Source: Takifugu bimaculatus (lineage: Eukaryota; Chordata; Actinopteri; Tetraodontiformes; Tetraodontidae). Taken from it: a DNA stretch of 64,000 nucleotides. Below are positions 37,015 through 52,200 of this stretch, one piece after another. The notes beneath the pieces were generated by a model. That model did no database searches. It was not told the origin of the DNA and saw only the letters and a list, made by a program, of their open reading frames with translations. The stretch lies in contig CP034975.1 in NCBI GenBank assembly GCA_004026145.2, positions 15,876,955 to 15,940,954 on the forward strand. The letters run 5' to 3'. Position 1 is the first letter of the stretch. Every line of letters starts with the position of its first letter. Made by a program: the position numbers and the translations under genes.

Positions 37015-39860
37015 TTATTCTTTCGGTGGCGCGGGCGCTGGTATCGTGGTCGGGGCAGGAGCGACCTCCTCGGTGCTCTCCCAGTTTTCTTGTGCTCGTG
37101 GCCCTGGTGCGGGAGTGGTGCTAGCAGGGGTGAGGGTTGGGTTCGGGTTCGGGTTTGGGTTTGGGGTTGGGTTCTGGTTGGGGCCAGGAGTCGGGGCAGA
37201 AGCAGGACCAGGACGCTGGGGGTTGTTCATGTGCTGAGCAGCAGGACCAGTGTAAGGTTGCCCATGGGGGTGGTTGTTCTGTTTGGTAGAGGAAAGCAGG
37301 TGATGTCAGTGAAGAAAAGTCGTGTCTGGAACCAACCTGAACTGTCCAAAGAGTCCCAACAATACCTGCTGAAACTGGGTTGTCCCAGGAGAATGTGGAT
37401 ACAGAGAGGTGTCTTCAGGAGGGGAGGTGTCCTGATCATCAGGCGCCTCCTGCTCATCAGGCTCCTGGCAGACACACAAGCAGGTTTGGAAAACCGAACA
37501 TTAACGATGACTATTCAGGAGGCGCGTGCACGTGTGCCACGGATGGTGGCGGCGTCGTTACCTCTTCAGGACAAAGTTCACAAGCTTTGGCCAATGTCAT
37601 GCGAGCGCTGTGAGAGCGCTCCAGGAAGTAGCCGTTGGAGGTCTCGTTGCTCTGAACTGGAGGTGACCAGTTGTTGTAGGTGTACTGAGGGTTCCCAGTA
37701 TAAGGCCTCCTCTCCAGCTCAGTCCCCTAACCACTCCACCGCCCAGGTCCACTTCCGTTTCAGGTCACCATTACTCTGCGGACGAGAGCGTGCGGATTAG
37801 TAAAGACTATTACACCTGTTGCGGGCTCGTCCTTAATCTTTCATTTCTATGTTAATAACTGGTAGTTGGAATAACAGGCAAATGGGTCCCACCTGTAAGA
37901 TCTGGTAGGCCACAGAACAGTTGCTGAAGAGCGCCACCATGCACTTGATGCACTGGTAGGCGCGTTTCTGGTAGTGGTTCTTTGAGCGCTGGATGGTATC
38001 AAAGAGCCCATCTCTGTCATCCGGTATGCCCTTCAACACGTTGTGGATCCTACAGAACAGGGTAAAACAAACTTAACGCAGAGGACAAACGAAGACAGTG
38101 CAGAACTCGGCCTTGACTGTGGGCGATCAGTCGGACCTGTGCGTCTGCCAGGAGTCCTCAATCAGCAGAATCTGGAGCAGCAGGTCCAAGTAGGGCCTCA
38201 GCTCGTAGGTGTAAGAGTAGGCCACCTGCACACGTACGACCTTCAAGATTAATTTCAGTGGATTTTGGACGTCCCAGCGGTGTGGAAATACGGTGGACAC
38301 ATCCTGGACTCTTACCTGCCAGAGCAGCTCACTGAGCACGGTGGAGGAGAACTGAGGGTTCTCCCAGCAGCTGAAGCGAAGCAGCTTCACCGTCTCCTCA
38401 GAGTTGCTGCAATCCTCGATGATCTTCTTCACATAGCTGGTCCTCACAAACAGGATCTCTGCCACCAGTGGCTGCACAGGCATCACCGGAGCTGTGAGGT
38501 TGGTGTCCCCGTATGGGTTCGGGAGCGGAGGATTTCCTGGAGAAAGAAGAGATTTGATTCGATCCTGAAATCTAGGCAGGTCAGAGGAACGTAGCATTAT
38601 TAAACTGTAGAATACAAACCATTGATGGACGACTGCATGCGCGAGGACACGTCACAGCAGCGCACGAGCTGGGAGACCACAGTGTAGAGTTTTCCCAGCT
38701 CAGCATACTGGTATTTAATTGGGGGGCCAGGACCTTCATCCAGGGCGACCAACATGAAAGTAGCTGGAACGTTCAGCTTCAAGAGCTGGGTCTTCTCTGC
38801 CAGGCCTGCAGAAGAGGAGGGGACACAACTGGAAAATTACACAACACTATTCACAGCTGGAAACATTCAGGCCTATTTTTAAATACATTGGTTTGTTTTT
38901 TTATAAATATTCAATTTACACTCTTTGAAATATTCATATTAGGAAAAACCAATTCGGCTGTTTACCAAAAAAATGACTATAGCTGTTTTACAAGGTTGAC
39001 ATATTTATGTGTTTCAAATGTGATGACAAAAACAGATATTTAGTCACTTGTACAATTCACGGAGGAGCAGGTGGTCGTGGCGGCTGAGTGACCCAACGCG
39101 AGCTCCTTACCGAGGTTGGCATACATGACAAAGAGGTTGAAGTACTGCTGCAGGTGACGGCCGTGTTCCGAAACCTCTCTTCGGAGCAGGTTGAGTACGG
39201 CTCTCAACAGGTGGTCGCTTAAACTGAGGTTATCACAACCCTGCAAGTAAACAACAGAAAACCCCAGAAAGTTCACAGCGATGCCAGATGCTCCAAACAG
39301 AACACTGACCGATAATTAATCCTCATGAATCCATGAGTGAGTCCTAACGAGAGCCGATGTTTCCCCAAATGGGTCAGCTCAAAGTCCAGAACCCACCTGA
39401 GCAGAAGGTCCGGGTGAGGCTGTCGGGGAGGGGCACGAGCCGTCTGGCAGGGAAAAGTGAGCTATGAAGACGATGAGCTTGGCAAAAGCACCACGGACCT
39501 CAGCGCTGGGGCACTCCAGCAGGTACTCCGAGAAGCGGTTAGGGTACGCAAACAAAACGTTGTGTGCAAACCAGAAGCGTACATTCTTACTGTGTCTCAG
39601 CAGGATGCAGAGGGCATCATACCTTAAAGAGAAACCAAGGAAATACAGTTAGAGAAAAATGAAAGAATCTCTGAAGAGGAGAGAGGCGAGGCTTACCAGT
39701 CACTGGCAGGGCCCCGCACGACTTTTTTGGTGTGAAAACCTGTACTGAAGAGGAACCTGGCAGCAAGCTGAGCACTGATCATTGCAATTTCCTCAGCTTC
39801 TGGGAGAAGATGATCTTGTCCTAATTAAAAGATGATAATTTTAAGGAGAGGATGGCGCGA

Positions 39861-39904
<44 letters not shown>

Positions 39905-42900
39905 ATAAAATACACAAGACGACTAAATATTTTTAGATGCGTTTGCAATATTCTGTGATTTTTTTCTGGCATGGAATTATTGAAACAACAGAGGCAACAT
40001 TCTGTCACCACAATGGATCCAAAAGAAAAGTATAATTTGAAGATTAAATGATTTATAAAAATATGGTATTTACACAACTTTCATTATTTTGGTCAATCTC
40101 TAATTTCAGGGGCTGATTTACTTAAAACTACAACAAACCCTTTAAACTACGAGACATGTTTGATAAACTCGGGAATTTAAATGGTGTTTGGGGCTGTGCA
40201 TCAGACTTGTTGCAAGCATTTATAGTATGAAGCCTCTGAAACGGCCGATTAGGGTGGCAGGTGAGTTTGTTTTCGGAATATAGGGACTATATGTATCATC
40301 ATTCTGAAATTCTTTCTTATTGTTGCCATTAAATCAGACCCTTCCGGACGGGTACTCTCACACTGTCTCAAAACTGCAGAGGCTGTGTGGTTCAGTGGCC
40401 TCAGGATGCAGATTTACACCGATGACGTAATCTCATTGTTCTCCGGTGGTGACCTTCATCATTAAAATACTAGCCTTCCTGCAAAAGCTACAATTACTGA
40501 CTGCCTGAGGGTGAGTGAACCATTTTGTCATAATCATTAGAAAGCATTATGATTCTAATAACCTCTGTTATGCACCAAATTCTTTTTCTATTTAAAAGCA
40601 GAACACAGCAAACTGACTCATACCTGGAGGAGGGTTTAAATAGACACTGTTACAGGTCAGAAGTTTCTTAATGAACTGGAAATATTCCAGGCTGTATTGC
40701 ATTCGATTATGCATGAACTGGACGTTCTGCTTGCGGACGCTGCACTCGATGACACCAGGCATCTTGACCTGATGAGGTTTTGTGGCGGAGATGGTCAAAT
40801 CAGAGATGTATTTCACAATCTCGTTGTCCTTGTCAAGTGAGTCCATTCTCTCATAAAACAGGATGTAGGCATTCCACCACCGTTTCTGTCTTCGATATGA
40901 CATCCTCTTCATCATGTGATCAAACACCTCGCCCATGTACTCTCCTCCAAAACATTGGTTCTTCATTTCCTCCTCATCGTCCATCTTGCACTCAGTCACG
41001 TCGCCGTCATCAAATTTGTACCAGCGGTTTTTCTCACCATCTCCTCCGTTCCTCTGAATTATGTAGGAATAATAGTGCCCACCGCTGGCCTGTCCTGAGT
41101 GTACCAGCACTCCCACCAGACGATACTTGGAGCTCCCTGAAGGTGTCGGTTCAGAGGGCTCATTCTGTTGGATGACCTGATTCTCCGGGTTAACGTCGTC
41201 TCCCTCGAGCTTGGCCACACCTGCTACAGTGTATGGCTCCATGTCCAGCTCCCTGGGGAACTCAAAGTAGTCATTAAACTTGATGGCACACTCTCTCTCC
41301 CAGTCATAGTCAAAGCGCTTCAGTTGAATAGCCAGGACAGGTGGCAGCTTCTTAATCAGGAGGCGCTTCACCGTATCCACCTGAACAACAAACAAGGCCG
41401 TCAACAGTTACACTAAAAACATTCAATTACATCCTTAAAAAACCTAAACCTCAGAACATTTAAGACTCCTTTCATATCAATAATGATTTGTGGCTGCTTA
41501 TAACTGTGGCGAGTGTCCTTCTCACCTTCTTATTACACTTTTCACAGTGGTAAGCGTTGGCTCCCTCCAGCAAATCTCCTTTAACATATTGCTCCATGGA
41601 ATCCAACAGGTTCTGGTGGTTTCTGATGTCTACATTCAGAGTTGTGAATGACTCCTCACACTCGTACCTGACATTGCAAAAAATACAAGGGATTAGGGTG
41701 AACTTTTAATAAAATATTTCTTATAGCTATGCAAACTAAGACGACACCTACCTGTGTGGGCACCCCTGACAAATCTTTTGGTCAGCAAATGATCCTCCCA
41801 GCACCTTGCTGAGCATGGCAGGGTGGCCCAGGGCTTTCAGGGCTTCATCTAAACTGTCTACCAGAGAGTTGAAAAACTCGAGGGCATCATGTTGCTCTCG
41901 CAGGTTTACTGGCTCACCCCACAATCTAAAACACAAATAAAATGTTTGTCTGCAACCGATATAACACAGAGAAACCGATTCAAAGTTCCTTTTTTCCTTC
42001 AAAGTACCTGAACTGTTTCCAGAACCCCCTTGGAACATAGTACTGCAGCCGTGAGGCGGCCAAATGTCCAAAAATGACTTGCAGATGCCGCAATACCCCG
42101 ATGTTGTATTCTTTCCTGTCTTCTGACTTACTGGAGGGTTTATCATCAAATTGATGGTGGTAGCTGAATACTTCATCCCGAGGATCCACATTACTCTGAG
42201 GAGTCAGAATCTCCAGATTAAACACAACACTGACACATGCAGAAGTTATGACACTGTGTTATAACAACAAGTAGTGCGAGTAGTGCAAAGGTTCAACAAA
42301 TGTATTGTGGAGGAATCATATTGCTAGTGCCAAATAGTGATGTTTACAATGGGTGAAAGGAGTTTCAATGTTTTTGACTCCCAGGACTAAGAGCTAGTTT
42401 ATGGGGCTGCTTTACCTCATTTTCCTGCTTCTCATCTCCAGACATGTCATCATCCACATCAGTGCCCGTCCCCTCGATGGCGAGGATGCCATTGCGGATG
42501 GGAGGGATCATGTATAGCTGCTGAATGACCGAGTTCATGTAACAGGTGGCCCCAGCATTCTTCAGTCCCACAAAGCCTTTATTAGGCCGTGGCCCAACTG
42601 GAGGCAAGTACTCCCATTCTGTTAGTGTCTCACAACCTTGGGGGAAAAAAAATATACATTATGCACCATTTGCAAATGTAAGAGAAGATCAAGAGTTAAA
42701 TTGGCAGAGAGAATTCCTACCCAAGTAGTACATGTCAGTCAGGGTATCAACTATTTGCTTGAGGTTACGGACACAGCCTACTGCCAATGCTACCAATAGT
42801 TCAAAGCCAGCATTGATAGAAGCAGGGGTGCTGCAGACTGGGATGGCCTGCTCGGTGGGAAACTCTCCACTTTTCATGTACTGAAGGTAAACATTGGACG

Positions 42901-43183
42901 CCGGGAAGATGAAGTCATCAATCAACTCCTAGTTGAAAAGGAAATGAAAAAACCTGTTAATGCTTTTATGAGAAGGGACAATAAAGAAGTGAAGTTGTTT
43001 TTTTTTATACAAGTGTCTGAATGTTGTACCTTAATGAGATTTGCTCCCCCCTTTTCACAGCCAATGTAATATTTCTTCTCCTGTGTCTGGAATGCTAAAA
43101 GCTCCTTTGTGACTCCAAGGTGTCCCTCCAAGATGGTCTCTTCAACACCAGTCTCTCCCGTCCGTTTAACCTCATCCTAGTAA

Positions 43184-43232
<49 letters not shown>

Positions 43233-46200
43233 TTTTTGAATGACTATGACTAATCTGAACTAAAATAGTCAGACAATTATTTGATTAACAGATGTTTTAC
43301 CCGTATCCTTTTCAGCCAGTCAATTTCATTGTTGAGGAGCACTTCAGCATTTGGAAGGTTGATGTTGCTATTATAGGCATAGTTCAAAAGATGTCTGAGT
43401 AAGGTGAAGTAGTCCCCAGCATGTTTGGCGCGCTCTTTGGCTGTACTCTGGAAAAGAATAATCAGAAATTAGGAACTTGGAAATTTCCACCTATCTGCCA
43501 TTTAGCAACACAACCACTTACCCCTAGCACAGTGAAGAGGAGGGTGATGAAGAACAGCAGGGGTCGATGACCCATGCAACATCGAGTTGCCATTAGGAAA
43601 AACTGTTCCTGGGCCATCTGACGTACAGATCTGTTTAACACAAATGAAAATATCCCCATTGGAGAAGACCGGAGAGGATAACACTTGTACAGTGTTTCCA
43701 CTCGTGACTCAGCAGCCAATATGACATGTAGCCAGGTGTACTTACTTGCTGTGGCAGTGCAGAAGCAAGTCTATGATAAAAGTCTGCCAAGCCTTCTCCT
43801 TACTGAGTGTGTCCAGAGTTGTGGGCGTGAGGGCAAAGCATAATGTCATTACTTCCAGGGCCTCGCAGCACACCTGCTCGTCTTCTCCATCCGGCTCCTT
43901 AGCTGCATTTGTCTAACGATAAAAATGGATGCATGTTACCAAAACCATAACACTGCCCTGTTAATCATATTAAAGTTGTTTTACTGTGACCCAATTTTGG
44001 AGGGATAGTTGGACATTTAGTTTTGGCAAGGTTTTTCAAATACCTGGACCACAAAACAAAAAACATTAGCACGAGAAGCACAAATTAACTCACCTTCTCG
44101 TATATCTTGCTAATTTCTTCATTTGAACTGAAGACAAGCTGTATTGTACCGCAGCCTGACGCCCACACTATTTTCTGAACTGCACGAATCACACATATAT
44201 CTGGGATGTACTTTGATGCCTGGAAAAAGCTCTAGTGGAGAATCAGGAAACAAAAATGTAAAAAATGAATTTGCACCTTTTATTTGAACATGCATTTCCC
44301 TCCCCTACCACCCCACCCTTCTGTAAAGGTCAATTTGGTGTTTAAGTTGGTTGCTTATGTTTTCAGTTACCTCATCAGATATCTGTTGGGCCAGGCGGAT
44401 GGCTACATTGCGCAGCATGCATTCTGATGCAGGGTTGGGGATGTTTTGTAAGGCATTCTGGAGGACCAGAGCCTGGTCGTGAGTAGCTTGATTTATCTGT
44501 ACAAACGTAAGGGAGGTGGTGGTTGTAGAAACAGAAGACAACGTGTCAGTTAGGAGGAAGTCTATTATACAGAAAGTAATAAGAAGGATATGTAATATAG
44601 GCGAGTTATACCAGTTGCCTCACCGGTGACACGGGAATATTTCCATCAGCACTGGGTTGGCAGGCTTCAGCTACAGCTTTGACATGTCCAAATCCTACAG
44701 CTGTGAGGAGGAGCTTTGCAATTTTAAGTGCATTGAGGTAAGCCCCACGCCGAGTTTCCATATCTGCAGAAGGGAGGAAGTTGTTCCTGGTAAGCATGCT
44801 CAATACCAGGGGAAGGCCACCACTTTTTAAGAAGTTGTACTGAAAATCACTGGCGTCCTCGCCCAGAGTGGCACTGGCTGGCATCAGTAAAGCATACACA
44901 ACCTAGAAAGATGGAGGGGAAACATTGAGAACAAATCAGAGAACAAATCTCTCTCACATTGCCGAAACTGAGAAGAAGCTACAATGCTCAAATATTCTAA
45001 CAAAAAGGTACACATTAAAGGCTTGTCAAGTGGTAGCTGTTAAACTGACAGCTGCAGTGTTAAAGCAGTTACACCCACCTCTATGAGGTAGAGGACTTGT
45101 GAAGGCGAAGGTCCAAAAAATCTCGAGTCAAGTGATGGACTGAGACTGTTCTCTCCAAGTTTTGCATGGTCCAAACATATGGCTCTGAGATTTTCTACTG
45201 TAGTGTTATCTAGGAACATCGAACACAACCAAAATAAAATTATTCGCATGTAACATGGGTGCTTTTAAGTCCACCGTGTTATTGATAAAACAGAAAAATG
45301 GACAGACCACAGGTGCATATTTACCTGGGGGCATAAGTTTCATAAGAACCCGAGCTCCATCTCGAAGTAGTGGCATGTTGAGGTTGCAGCCCAGATCAGC
45401 TACTTGCCAAAGGAAGGAGATGTATCGCAAATGCAAGGACATAATCTATGAACAAAAGTGAGGTGGTGCTTTGAGTAGTGTTCCCTGATTTAATGACATA
45501 TGAAATTACCAGTTTTTCCAAATTTCACGCAAGAAATTAAAACATTCAGATGACAGATTTAAATAAACTTACATTTTTGTAGTGATACATAAAGCCTCAC
45601 AATAAACACAAGAAATCAAATGAAATGTAAGAACAAACCAAAATTGGTCAACCAGCCAACAACATGAACCTCAATGACTCAGAAATTAATGAGTCATTGT
45701 AAATTTCTCTTTGACGCTTGGATAGTTTAACCTATTTTTCGTTCTTCCTGGAGAAACCCCACAGTAACAATCCCAATTCCCCTGTGATATCCTTTATTGA
45801 AGCACTTCAGAGGCTTTCACAGGCTTTGTTTTGAGCAAACACAACATAGCAGTGGAAACAGGAGATCCATGTGTAACGGTCAGCAGTGCAACGTAGATCA
45901 GGTTGTGTCACTGTAGAGAACACCGCAGTTAAAAGTACCGGTAGTTACAGACAACCACCAAATTAACTTACCGTAGTTAAGTTAGTAGGGCCCAAAGTTA
46001 ACCCTTCTTACCGAGCAATTATTAAAGTTAAGTCCTCTAATTTTATGATAGGCCAGGAACCAGGGTTAAACAAGTAACCTAAAGCTGCCATTTTGTTGTC
46101 TCAATGCTTCCTTGAGCACTTATACAGGACCATTGGCCTTAAAACAGTAAACCTGTAACAAATGGGCCAAACTGTAGGGCAAAAACTGCTGCAAATGTGT

Positions 46201-49200
46201 CATGGAGAGGCACCTCTCTAAAAAAAAGAGCCACAAATTTGGCAAAAGCAAATTATGTGTGCTTGAAAATTGAATAGAATTGTCCCAATGTGGACCCAAA
46301 TAGCCAAAAACTGCCAAAATCAGTCCTCCCTGAATAAATAAGCAGTGAATAAAGTGGAAATAAATCCACCCTACCAGAATGAAGACAACCAATTTAAAGG
46401 CAAAGCTCTGATATATGGTCAAGATAAAATATGAGTAAAACATAAATAAAACAGTAACAATCTCCTAGATGGGAATAGTTACCATGACAGCACATTAAAG
46501 AGTTACAATTGAATATAAAAATATAACAATCAAAATCTCTCTTGTAAACTCACCACACCAGGAAGACAACTTTCTACTTCTGGGTTGGGCCCATCACTGT
46601 AGTGGTTTCCATGGTTGCCAGGGGACCCAGTAGATGAGTCAGAGGAGCTGTCTGGACTGGAGGGCATGTTGGTACTCACCTGGGTCAGCTTGGCTGTAAT
46701 CAGCTAGACAGACCAATTATAAAATTAATCATTTGACAACACTAGTCTTTAAATATTTACACAGAAAAGAGAAGAAGGGTGGATCATCATAATAACCTCA
46801 CCGTTTTGTCTTTCAAATTGAGCTGTCCAATCAGCTTCCTGTCGTCGGCGGGGTCAACAACCTCTCCACCAATAAATAGCTCAATTTTGGTATGAGCAGC
46901 ATTGGCCTTGATTCTGTTCAGGATGTTGCGCCGTACTGAGCCTATTGTATCATTTGTGTGTGACCAGATATCCAAATCATCTACCTGACGCCCCTGGTTT
47001 GGGAAACGAATGATCAAAGTGATATGTTTCCCACGGAAAGCTCTGTAGAGGAAGCAAAGCAGAAATTTAACATTACCTCTGAGTAAGAACATTTATTTTA
47101 AGTTGACACTTGTCTCAATAAAGTTTACACCTATGTAATTGAATCACTTGTTATATTGTCTTTAATGTGGATTTATTCTGGCATTGTTAAGGTGTGAAAA
47201 AATTGATAAGACACAATCACAAATGAATGACACATGGTTTGTAAAATATCAGGGGGGAAAAAAAAAGCTGAAATATTGTTTCCTAAAAACCTTCCAGAAA
47301 GATTTTGACTGCACCTTGACATGGGCAGTATAGTCCTCTCCTCGTGGTAGTCACTGTCACATTCATTGATGTACTCTTTAAGCACAGTGAGAACTCGCAC
47401 CATGCGAATAGCCTCTTGACGAGCACAGTTGATACTGTCTTTGTCTCCATCTAACACACACAGGGTGTCATAGGACGCCTTCAGACGGTCAAAACATGAC
47501 TGGATGAAATCTTCGTGAATTTCAACCTAAAAACAGACAAAAACAAATGAATTTGAGCTAAAATAATGTAAATGATTCTACAACCAATCCTAGTTTTTTG
47601 TTGTTTTTTTAAAGGTTACATTTAAAAAAGGCCAACTATCCGAGTATTAAGACAAGCAACTATTGATGCAAAATCATATCTTGCAAATGTGAATTGTGAT
47701 TACCAACTATTTGTGTTTTAATGTTTGGCATGAATAATCTTTTTTTTGGGGGGGGGGCATAGAATGACAGATGGCTCTTGTTTGTGGTCAGTTCTGCCAC
47801 TTCACAAAAAGCCCCGGTCACATGGGAATTTAAACCTGGGATCTTCTTGCTGTGGAGTTTGTATGTTCTCTCCACATTTCCCCGGGTACCTCAGCTTCCC
47901 CCCCAGAGTCCGAAATCACGCATTTTTAGGAAAAGTGAAGTTGCAACTTGACCTCAGGTGTGAATCCGAATGTTTCTACATATGCTAACCCTGCATAAGT
48001 GGCCAACTATCTTAAAAGAATCGAATCATTATGACGGCTGACAGTTGGGATGTCTCTCCACGTAGGCAGAAATCGATCGAATAATATGCAAGCCTGCAAA
48101 ATCCCCAAATTTTGCCACAATAAGGACGAGAACGTCAATGTACCTGATTGACTTGCAGTTTTGGTCCAAGATTGGTGTAGATCTCCTTTAGCAAATCTAT
48201 GGCTCTGCTTGCAATGTCATCACTTCCTTGTATTACCACCTGAAAGATAATGAGACACCTTACACGTCAACAACACACACCATTAATTTCAAGGACGAGC
48301 TATTGTCATCAAGTTCCTGCCTGTACTGGGTTACGCAACTATAACTGTACAGAATATTCTTCCCTTCAATACTCAAAATCATCAGTGAATACCTTTGCAA
48401 TTAGTTTTTAACAATACTTACCCTCCAGAGGTAATCAAGGCCTATTAGCTCTAGATCATCCATCATATAGGCCCTGCGCTTTGCTACCAGCTTGCCTTCC
48501 CTGCAGTTGACAGCCTTGAAGAACCTCTCAAAGCACTTCATGCCGTTCTCTGTTAATAGAGAAGGGTCCAACTGCAGGACATTGTTTTCAAAAAAGTCCT
48601 TATTTATGTCTGGATCCAGGTCTGGCTCATCTCCCATGAGCTTGGAGTACCTGTTAGGTGGCAAAAAGCAACACATTGGTAAATGTCACGAAATTCAGTA
48701 GGTTTAACAGCAACATTGGGTAAAACCTCATACCACTTGAAGCAGGCCTCACGATCACACAAAAACACTGCATTCTCAGCCAAACACTTCCAGATCTGCT
48801 TAGCTTGAGGGGCACACAACCACAACTGGCCATCTTTTAGCAGGAACCTGGCAAAACAAACAATAGCCATCTCTTTCTTGTGCGATTGGAAATGTTTTAT
48901 TCCCAGTATCCCTTGATTCTTACCGTAGATATACCGACAATGTTAGGCTTAAAGAAATGTACCTCAAAAAGTTAAGTCGTTCTTGGACTTCCTGGACATG
49001 GCTGTAGCGGCTACCTGGCCTGACTGTCTGAGGGTCAAACTCAGCTTGTTCTTCTGTAAACGTAAACATATTCACATTGCAAACAGTGCACATTACAGAC
49101 ACTGGCACACATCAATAAAAGTTCTGACTAGCAGCTGTTCTCATAGTGGTCATGCACCTTTAGACAACTGCCTCATTGTTTCCATGTAAGCTGAAAGATT

Positions 49201-52200
49201 TTCAGCGACCAGGGTCACCAGAGCATGGTTGTGCTGAAGCTGGTTGATAAGGTCATGGCGGTAAAAGACATGAGGACTTCTCTGGGTTTGACTGAAAAAC
49301 AAAATTAAAGTTCACAATAAGAAAATGAGAAATGCAACACGTCTAAAATATGTCTGGAATTAACGAATGAATGAATAGTGGGTTTATTCTAAGGTGGATG
49401 ACATAACATCCAGCACATCATGAACATCACATTTACAGTCAAATTATCCTGCAAAATAGTTTTCACCGTTGGCCATACCTGAGGTTTTGTGGGGCTTCAC
49501 CAAAGAGGCTGCAGATTTCTCTGATTTGCTTCAGGGCAGGAATCACCCACTTGTCATTGGTTCGTAGCTCCTCTATGAAACGATCTATCCATTGAATCTT
49601 CTGTGTGTCTCTGTCCTGTGAGGAAAATTTAAGATCACACCCATTGCATTAAACAAGTCTTCTATATCATAATTCGCACGGCATTCACCTTTAAACACTT
49701 TGACCAAGGCCATAATGTGTACCTGAGAGCAACTGTAGTCTAGTATTTTGATGTGAGCACTAAGAGCTTGGTCCATGATATCTACAGGTACGTCATCACT
49801 GTGTGCCAAATTCCACAACAGGTTCAAGACCTTGTGGGCCATCACCCCATCTTTATCATCTTCAGCCAAGCGTCTGATGAGTTCCAACAGTTTCTCACGC
49901 TGCTTTTTGCTAGCATTGGTCCAGCTTGCCTGCAGAGGAGATACCAAACAGGATTTTAAATGGACATTTTACGAAAAACTGGTTTTCAACCCCCCTCCCT
50001 GAAATGACTGAACTACATAATGAACAAGAATGAAACACAGATGAGCCCCATACTGAGTAAAACAGAACTAGGGTATCTCTTTCTTACCTTGAAACAGTCA
50101 AATAGGTGGTCAAGCTGCTCTGGTGAGAAGTCCCAGGCCAGCTTTGCCAGCAGGTCATGTACATTTTTTACAATTGCCTCATGTTTGCCAGCCTAGAGAT
50201 AAACAGACAAAAGGCTCAGTTTGTCATGTAAAAACTGTAATTATCTAAGAATATATACATATTGATGGGAAAAAATTTAAAACATTTTAATTTTTTTTTT
50301 AATCAAGACTCCCTTATTCATGTAGAGAAACAGGTTTTTTTTACATTAAATAACAATGTTTAGAAAGATTCTTCAAATGTTCCACAGTTACTTGCTGACA
50401 CTTAAAAAGCCAGACTCAATATTTCGGATTGGTTAGCAAGTTTGAGGTTACCTGCGCTGCCCAGATGTTGTCCAGGTCCTGCATCGTCAGAGCCTTCTCT
50501 TTGATGACAAAGCGAAGGATCTTCTCCAGTTTCTCAACATACTGTGGCTGATGCAAACTGTCACGCAGCACAATAGACAGGATGTGGTTCTGTTGGATCC
50601 ACTCCTAATATGAATGACACAAAGGGAGGGTTTTTTTAAAATATGAAGGAATTAATTCTAAAATAAGAACCACGAAACTACCGAGTTCTGCTCACCGCCA
50701 TGCGTTCAGCAGTCAGCCATTCCTCCTCCTCTGGGTTATGCCGATGAGTGTAGTAGGACACACTAGAGATTACCTTATTAACTTCATTTAGTGCATTCAT
50801 TTTGCCATTAAAAGAAGAAATTTGCAATAACCTGAGAAGGAAAAAAAAAAATCCTGTTTAACATCAAATACATGTTGGATGTTTTTGATAACATCAGGAG
50901 GACTGGAACAGTTTGTTTTATGAGCCTCACCTAAGTATCATTTTTAACCTAAAAATTTCTAAATTCTTCACAGTCTCCTCCTGCCCAGGTACTCGGGAGG
51001 CCAGATTCTTCAGAGACTTGATTATCATGGACAGTGCGTCGTTTTTGGCTTCATTCTTGGCCTCTTTTTTCAACTCCTCATCTGTCAGATTCTCTAGAAA
51101 CTGGGGAACCATCTCAATGACTGGAAGGAAGTACTTCTTTACAGTGTGCAATGTGAGGAACTCGTAACACTGGCCAAAAGGTCTGAAACACAGAGCAGTC
51201 AGCACACATAAACTTGTGTCCACAGAAATCATAAAAACATCGTTAACCTTTGAGTATTCATCTTAAAAAACAAACACCTTACTTTATAAGTGCAGCGATG
51301 ATCTGGACGTTCAGTGCTTGGCCACTCATGAAGCGATCGTGCAAAATTTGAAAACCATTTAACGTGCCAAACTTGTTTATCAAGTCCACCAACCAGCCCT
51401 GTAAATATCAAAAAGGAAATAGGACACAAGGAACAGTATTAAGAAAAACACATACTAAAAAGGTGAGTAAAGAATTAAAGCACATCACACAACTCACTTA
51501 ATTTTTTTGATCCATAATTTATCAATAATCAAACTGTGCCTCTCTGGTTTTGGATACATTCATTAAGAAAATATCTTTAATAAGTAGTTGGTCTACATAA
51601 AGCTGTGGCGTGTTCGGCTGCTGCTTATGTTAGCACTCTACTATACCATCACTACATCGAGGAAGAGAGGTCTGCTTTAAAGCTTTAGATCGGCAATTAT
51701 CTTACGGATGACAGGACAATTATACTGAAATCACTGTGAGTAACTGACACATCTATTTGAACAACTAATGTTCATTTTACAGCAAGGAGCCACCTTAGGA
51801 GAGCGAGGATCCGGTGGTCGGGCAAAGAGCTCATCGTCAGCAAGCTGTGCCCCGGCTGGGACAGATTCAGAAGGCCGAGTGCCATTGTATATGTGGAACT
51901 TGCAGTGAGGGTTCGTTGCCATGGCCAACAGCTCCAGCAGTGGAAACCAGTCCTGAGAGAGCTTGGCCACACATAACTCCACTAAACGGTGGGTGTTATT
52001 GATGATGCACCTCTGTGAGGAGAAAAAACAAATCACAAATAAAATCATATGATAACATAAATTAGACATGAATCACGAATGACTTCCGTCCTAATTTTTT
52101 TGCTACCACTTTTTTCTTGTTACAATTCTTCAGTTCACCTATTTAGGGGTTCAATATATAACCTATTTTTCCTCAAAGCCAATTGTACATCAGAAAAAAA

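Noticed and set aside
36988..37800. 270-residue plus-strand open frame
   Set aside because: It runs antisense across three usp9 exons and two introns, is Arg/Gly-rich from GC-biased reverse complement, and has no motifs.
40780..41175. 131-residue plus-strand frame
   Set aside because: It is the shadow of the highly conserved usp9 catalytic exon 35 on the other strand.
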